Positions 6,194 through 8,125 of a stretch of 8,125 bases of DNA are shown one piece after another. Both the position numbers and the translations under genes were made by a program. The stretch lies in the NCBI GenBank assembly GCA_937892395.1, contig CALAGJ010000181.1:1-8125 (forward strand), written 5' to 3'. This DNA comes from an uncultured Parafilimonas sp. (GTDB taxonomy: Bacteria; Bacteroidota; Bacteroidia; Chitinophagales; Chitinophagaceae). The notes beneath the pieces were generated by a model. The model ran no database searches and was not told the origin of the DNA. It saw nothing but the letters and a program-made list of their open reading frames with translations. Position 1 is the stretch's first letter; each line of letters starts with the position of its first letter.

Positions 6194-8062
6194 TTATTCT
6201 ACCGTTACACTCTTGGCCAAATTTCTTGGCTTGTCCACATCGCAACTACGGGCCACGCCAATATAATATGCCAAAAGCTGTGTAGGTACTACAGTCAGCA
6301 TGGGTGCAATAATTTCGTGTGCCGCAGGCAGTATAATGGTATCATTAGCAAGTGTAGGGCTTATTTCATCACCTTCGGTAATGATGGCAATAATTTGACC
6401 TTTGCGAGCTTTTATTTCTTGCATATTACTCACAATTTTTTCATGCCAACTGTCTTTTGTGGCCACAAATACAACAGGTAGTGTTTCATCCACCAATGCT
6501 ATGGGTCCATGCTTCATTTCTGCAGCAGGATAGCCTTCAGCATGTATATAAGAAATTTCCTTCAGTTTTAATGCGCCTTCTAATGCTACCGGAAAATTAT
6601 ACCCTCTACCGAGGAATAAGAAATCGTCTGCCGACTTATATTTTTCTGCAAGCATTTTTATATGCTCCGACTGTTTTAATACCTCTTCCACTTTGGCCGG
6701 CACTTCTGCAAGCTCCTTACAAAGCAAATGATAGGTTTCATGATCAATTGTACCTTTTGCTTCCGCAATTTTTAGGGCAATCATATTCAATACTGCAAGC
6801 TGTCCGGTAAATGCTTTTGTACTTGCCACACCTATTTCTGGTCCTGCATGTGTGTAGGCACCAGCATGAGATTTGCGTGCTATGCTACTACCCACCACAT
6901 TTACAACCCCCAGTATTATAGCTCCTTTTTCCCTTGCATTTTCTATAGCTACTAAGGTATCTGCTGTTTCTCCGCTTTGCGATATGGCAATGATTACATC
7001 TCCTTTTTGTATAATAGGATTTCTATATCTAAACTCGCTGGCATATTCTACTTCCACAGGAATTCTGCATAGCTCTTCAAAAACATATTCTGCCACCAAA
7101 CCCGCATGCCAACTGGTGCCACAGGCAATGATGATGATGCGATTGGCCGCCATGATTTGCTCTGCATATTGCTGAATGCCACTCATGATAATTGTACCTG
7201 CATCAGCATCTAATCTTCCTCTTAGGCAATCATAAATGGTTTGCGGTTGTTCAAAAATTTCTTTGAGCATAAAATGGTCGTAGCCGCCTTTTTCAATGGC
7301 TGCCAGTTCCATATCCAACTTGGTAATGAAGGGCGTTTGCTTTTCATTGCCTAAGTTTTTCAGTATTAATTCATCTGCTTTTACAATGGCTACTTCATAG
7401 TCATTTACATAAACGACTTCTTTAGTATATTCTATAATTGGTGAGGCATCGCTGGCTAAAAAATGTTCCCCTTTTCCAATACCAATCACCAATGGACTTC
7501 CTTTGCGGGCTGCAATAATTGTATCTGGATCATTCTTATCAATTAATAAAATACAGTATGCACCTACTACTCTTTTTAATGCGCTGCGCAATGCTTCTTC
7601 TAGCGTACAATTATTATTTTTTTTAATGTCTTCAATAAAGTTGAGCAATACTTCTGTATCTGTATCACTGCTAAATGTATATCCCTTTTTGAGTAGTTCT
7701 GTTTTGAGGTGAGCATAGTTTTCTATGATGCCATTGTGTATCATAGAAAGTTGCCCACTGTTGCTGATATGCGGGTGTGCATTTCTATCACTTGGTTCAC
7801 CATGTGTTGCCCATCTTGTATGACCAATTCCAATATTGCCAGAAATATCTGCACCTACAATACTTTCTTCTAAATCGGCAACTTTTCCTTTCTTTTTATA
7901 TAAAATACGTGTTAATTCTGAACTATCGTATTTATAAGGCTCTAAAACGTTTTTTGCCTTTTCTTTTAATTCTTTAGCGTTACACAAAACATCTCCGCCC
8001 TGAAAAGCCATCAATACGAAAACAAGAATAACACTAAATAAAGGTTTTATAATTTTTTTCAT
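6194..8062 (-). CDS. glmS: Glutamine-fructose-6-phosphate aminotransferase (GlmS) with a replaced N-terminus
   Basis: GlmS makes glucosamine-6-phosphate from fructose-6-phosphate and glutamine, the first step to UDP-GlcNAc for peptidoglycan and LPS. From residue 54 on the protein is a normal cytosolic GlmS: remaining glutaminase domain with GHTRWATHG (80-88), HNGIIENY (109-116) and SSDTDTE (131-137); first SIS domain with CGTSWHAG (314-321), SQSGETADT (361-369) and ASTKAFT (413-419); second SIS domain with the HAEGYPAAEMKHGP motif (507-520); and the C-tail DKPRNLAKSVTVE. The first 53 residues are foreign: a signal peptide and secreted-protein start. The usual MCGIVGYIG start, with nucleophile Cys1 and the YRGYDSAG motif, is absent, so this form could not use glutamine. 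I chose the ATG at 8060-8062; the TTG at 8078-8080 is less likely. A chimeric join is more probable than a real fusion. ABC-F follows 86 bases downstream. Confidence 0.9.
   Translation of the reverse strand: MKKIIKPLFSVILVFVLMAFQGGDVLCNAKELKEKAKNVLEPYKYDSSELTRILYKKKGKVADLEESIVGADISGNIGIGHTRWATHGEPSDRNAHPHISNSGQLSMIHNGIIENYAHLKTELLKKGYTFSSDTDTEVLLNFIEDIKKNNNCTLEEALRSALKRVVGAYCILLIDKNDPDTIIAARKGSPLVIGIGKGEHFLASDASPIIEYTKEVVYVNDYEVAIVKADELILKNLGNEKQTPFITKLDMELAAIEKGGYDHFMLKEIFEQPQTIYDCLRGRLDADAGTIIMSGIQQYAEQIMAANRIIIIACGTSWHAGLVAEYVFEELCRIPVEVEYASEFRYRNPIIQKGDVIIAISQSGETADTLVAIENAREKGAIILGVVNVVGSSIARKSHAGAYTHAGPEIGVASTKAFTGQLAVLNMIALKIAEAKGTIDHETYHLLCKELAEVPAKVEEVLKQSEHIKMLAEKYKSADDFLFLGRGYNFPVALEGALKLKEISYIHAEGYPAAEMKHGPIALVDETLPVVFVATKDSWHEKIVSNMQEIKARKGQIIAIITEGDEISPTLANDTIILPAAHEIIAPMLTVVPTQLLAYYIGVARSCDVDKPRNLAKSVTVE
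7904..8062 (-). pseudogene. N-terminal fragment of an unrelated secreted protein, joined to glmS
   Basis: These 53 residues begin with a classic signal peptide (MKKIIKPLFSVILVFVLMA) followed by FQGGDVLCN and KELKEKAKNVLEPYKYDSSE, then LTRI. I believe the LEPYKYDSS segment is the start of a small Bacteroidota secreted protein family of unknown function, but this is memory and not checkable here. It has nothing in common with any GlmS. The join lies at about 7900-7906 in an A/T-rich stretch (minus strand ATTTTATATAAAAAG), which both parent genes plausibly shared. The rest of this gene is not in the window. Confidence 0.6.
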
Positions 8063-8112
8063 AATCGCAGTTTTAATCAACCATGCTAGTTCTTAATGAT
8101 TTTACAGATTCT

Positions 8113-8125
8113 AGATCGGAAGAGC
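8113..8125 (+). other. Illumina sequencing adapter remnant
   Basis: The last 13 bases, AGATCGGAAGAGC, are exactly the core of the Illumina TruSeq adapter and end the contig. They are not genomic and should be trimmed. A 13-base exact match at the very end is extremely unlikely by chance. Confidence 0.97.

Noticed and set aside
6457..7175. Plus-strand open frames inside glmS
   Set aside because: Shadows of the well-conserved GlmS SIS domains on the other strand.
6194..8080. Start of GlmS at the TTG at 8078-8080
   Set aside because: The ATG at 8060-8062 begins a typical MKKII signal peptide; the extra six residues disrupt it and have no ribosome-binding site.

Overview
The window looks like part of a Bacteroidota genome, most plausibly a Chitinophagaceae-type organism, taken from an assembled short-read dataset. 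Three things point there: low GC with A-rich ribosome-binding regions and few Shine-Dalgarno sequences; a secreted protein ending in a type IX secretion (T9SS)-like sorting domain; and a TAnnTTTG promoter element. The family-level guess is inference.

Layout: (1) Positions 1-2160, minus strand, hold a tightly packed operon read right to left: an ABC ATPase, an ABC-2 type permease that overlaps it by 23 bases, and the start of a LolA-like periplasmic protein joined by a TAATG stop/start overlap. The LolA-like frame runs on, without a stop, into sequence resembling a chaperone-usher outer membrane usher, so the first ~200 bases look chimeric. (2) Positions 2161-2951 are a gene-poor gap of about 790 bases with one doubtful 65-codon ORF and a long imperfect hairpin at 2264-2332. 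(3) Positions 2952-4154, plus strand, encode a secreted T9SS-type protein. It converges on (4) an Uup-like ABC-F ATPase (4221-6107, minus); the two share a bidirectional terminator at 4189-4217. (5) Positions 6194-8062, minus, carry most of glmS, but its first ~48 residues, including the catalytic cysteine, are replaced by the signal peptide and start of an unrelated secreted protein. (6) The last 13 bases are exactly the Illumina adapter core.

The genes are mostly housekeeping or envelope functions: export across the inner membrane with a LolA-like partner, amino-sugar synthesis for peptidoglycan and LPS, an ABC-F ATPase, and one surface protein. Both ends of the contig are unreliable: each shows an in-frame join between unrelated proteins in an A-rich stretch, and one end carries adapter. 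I found no convincing new system. The signals most worth a second look are the long hairpin in the 790-base gap, the almost leaderless promoter of the ABC-F gene with an overlapping inverted repeat, and the chimeric joins, which should be resolved before anyone reads them as gene fusions.
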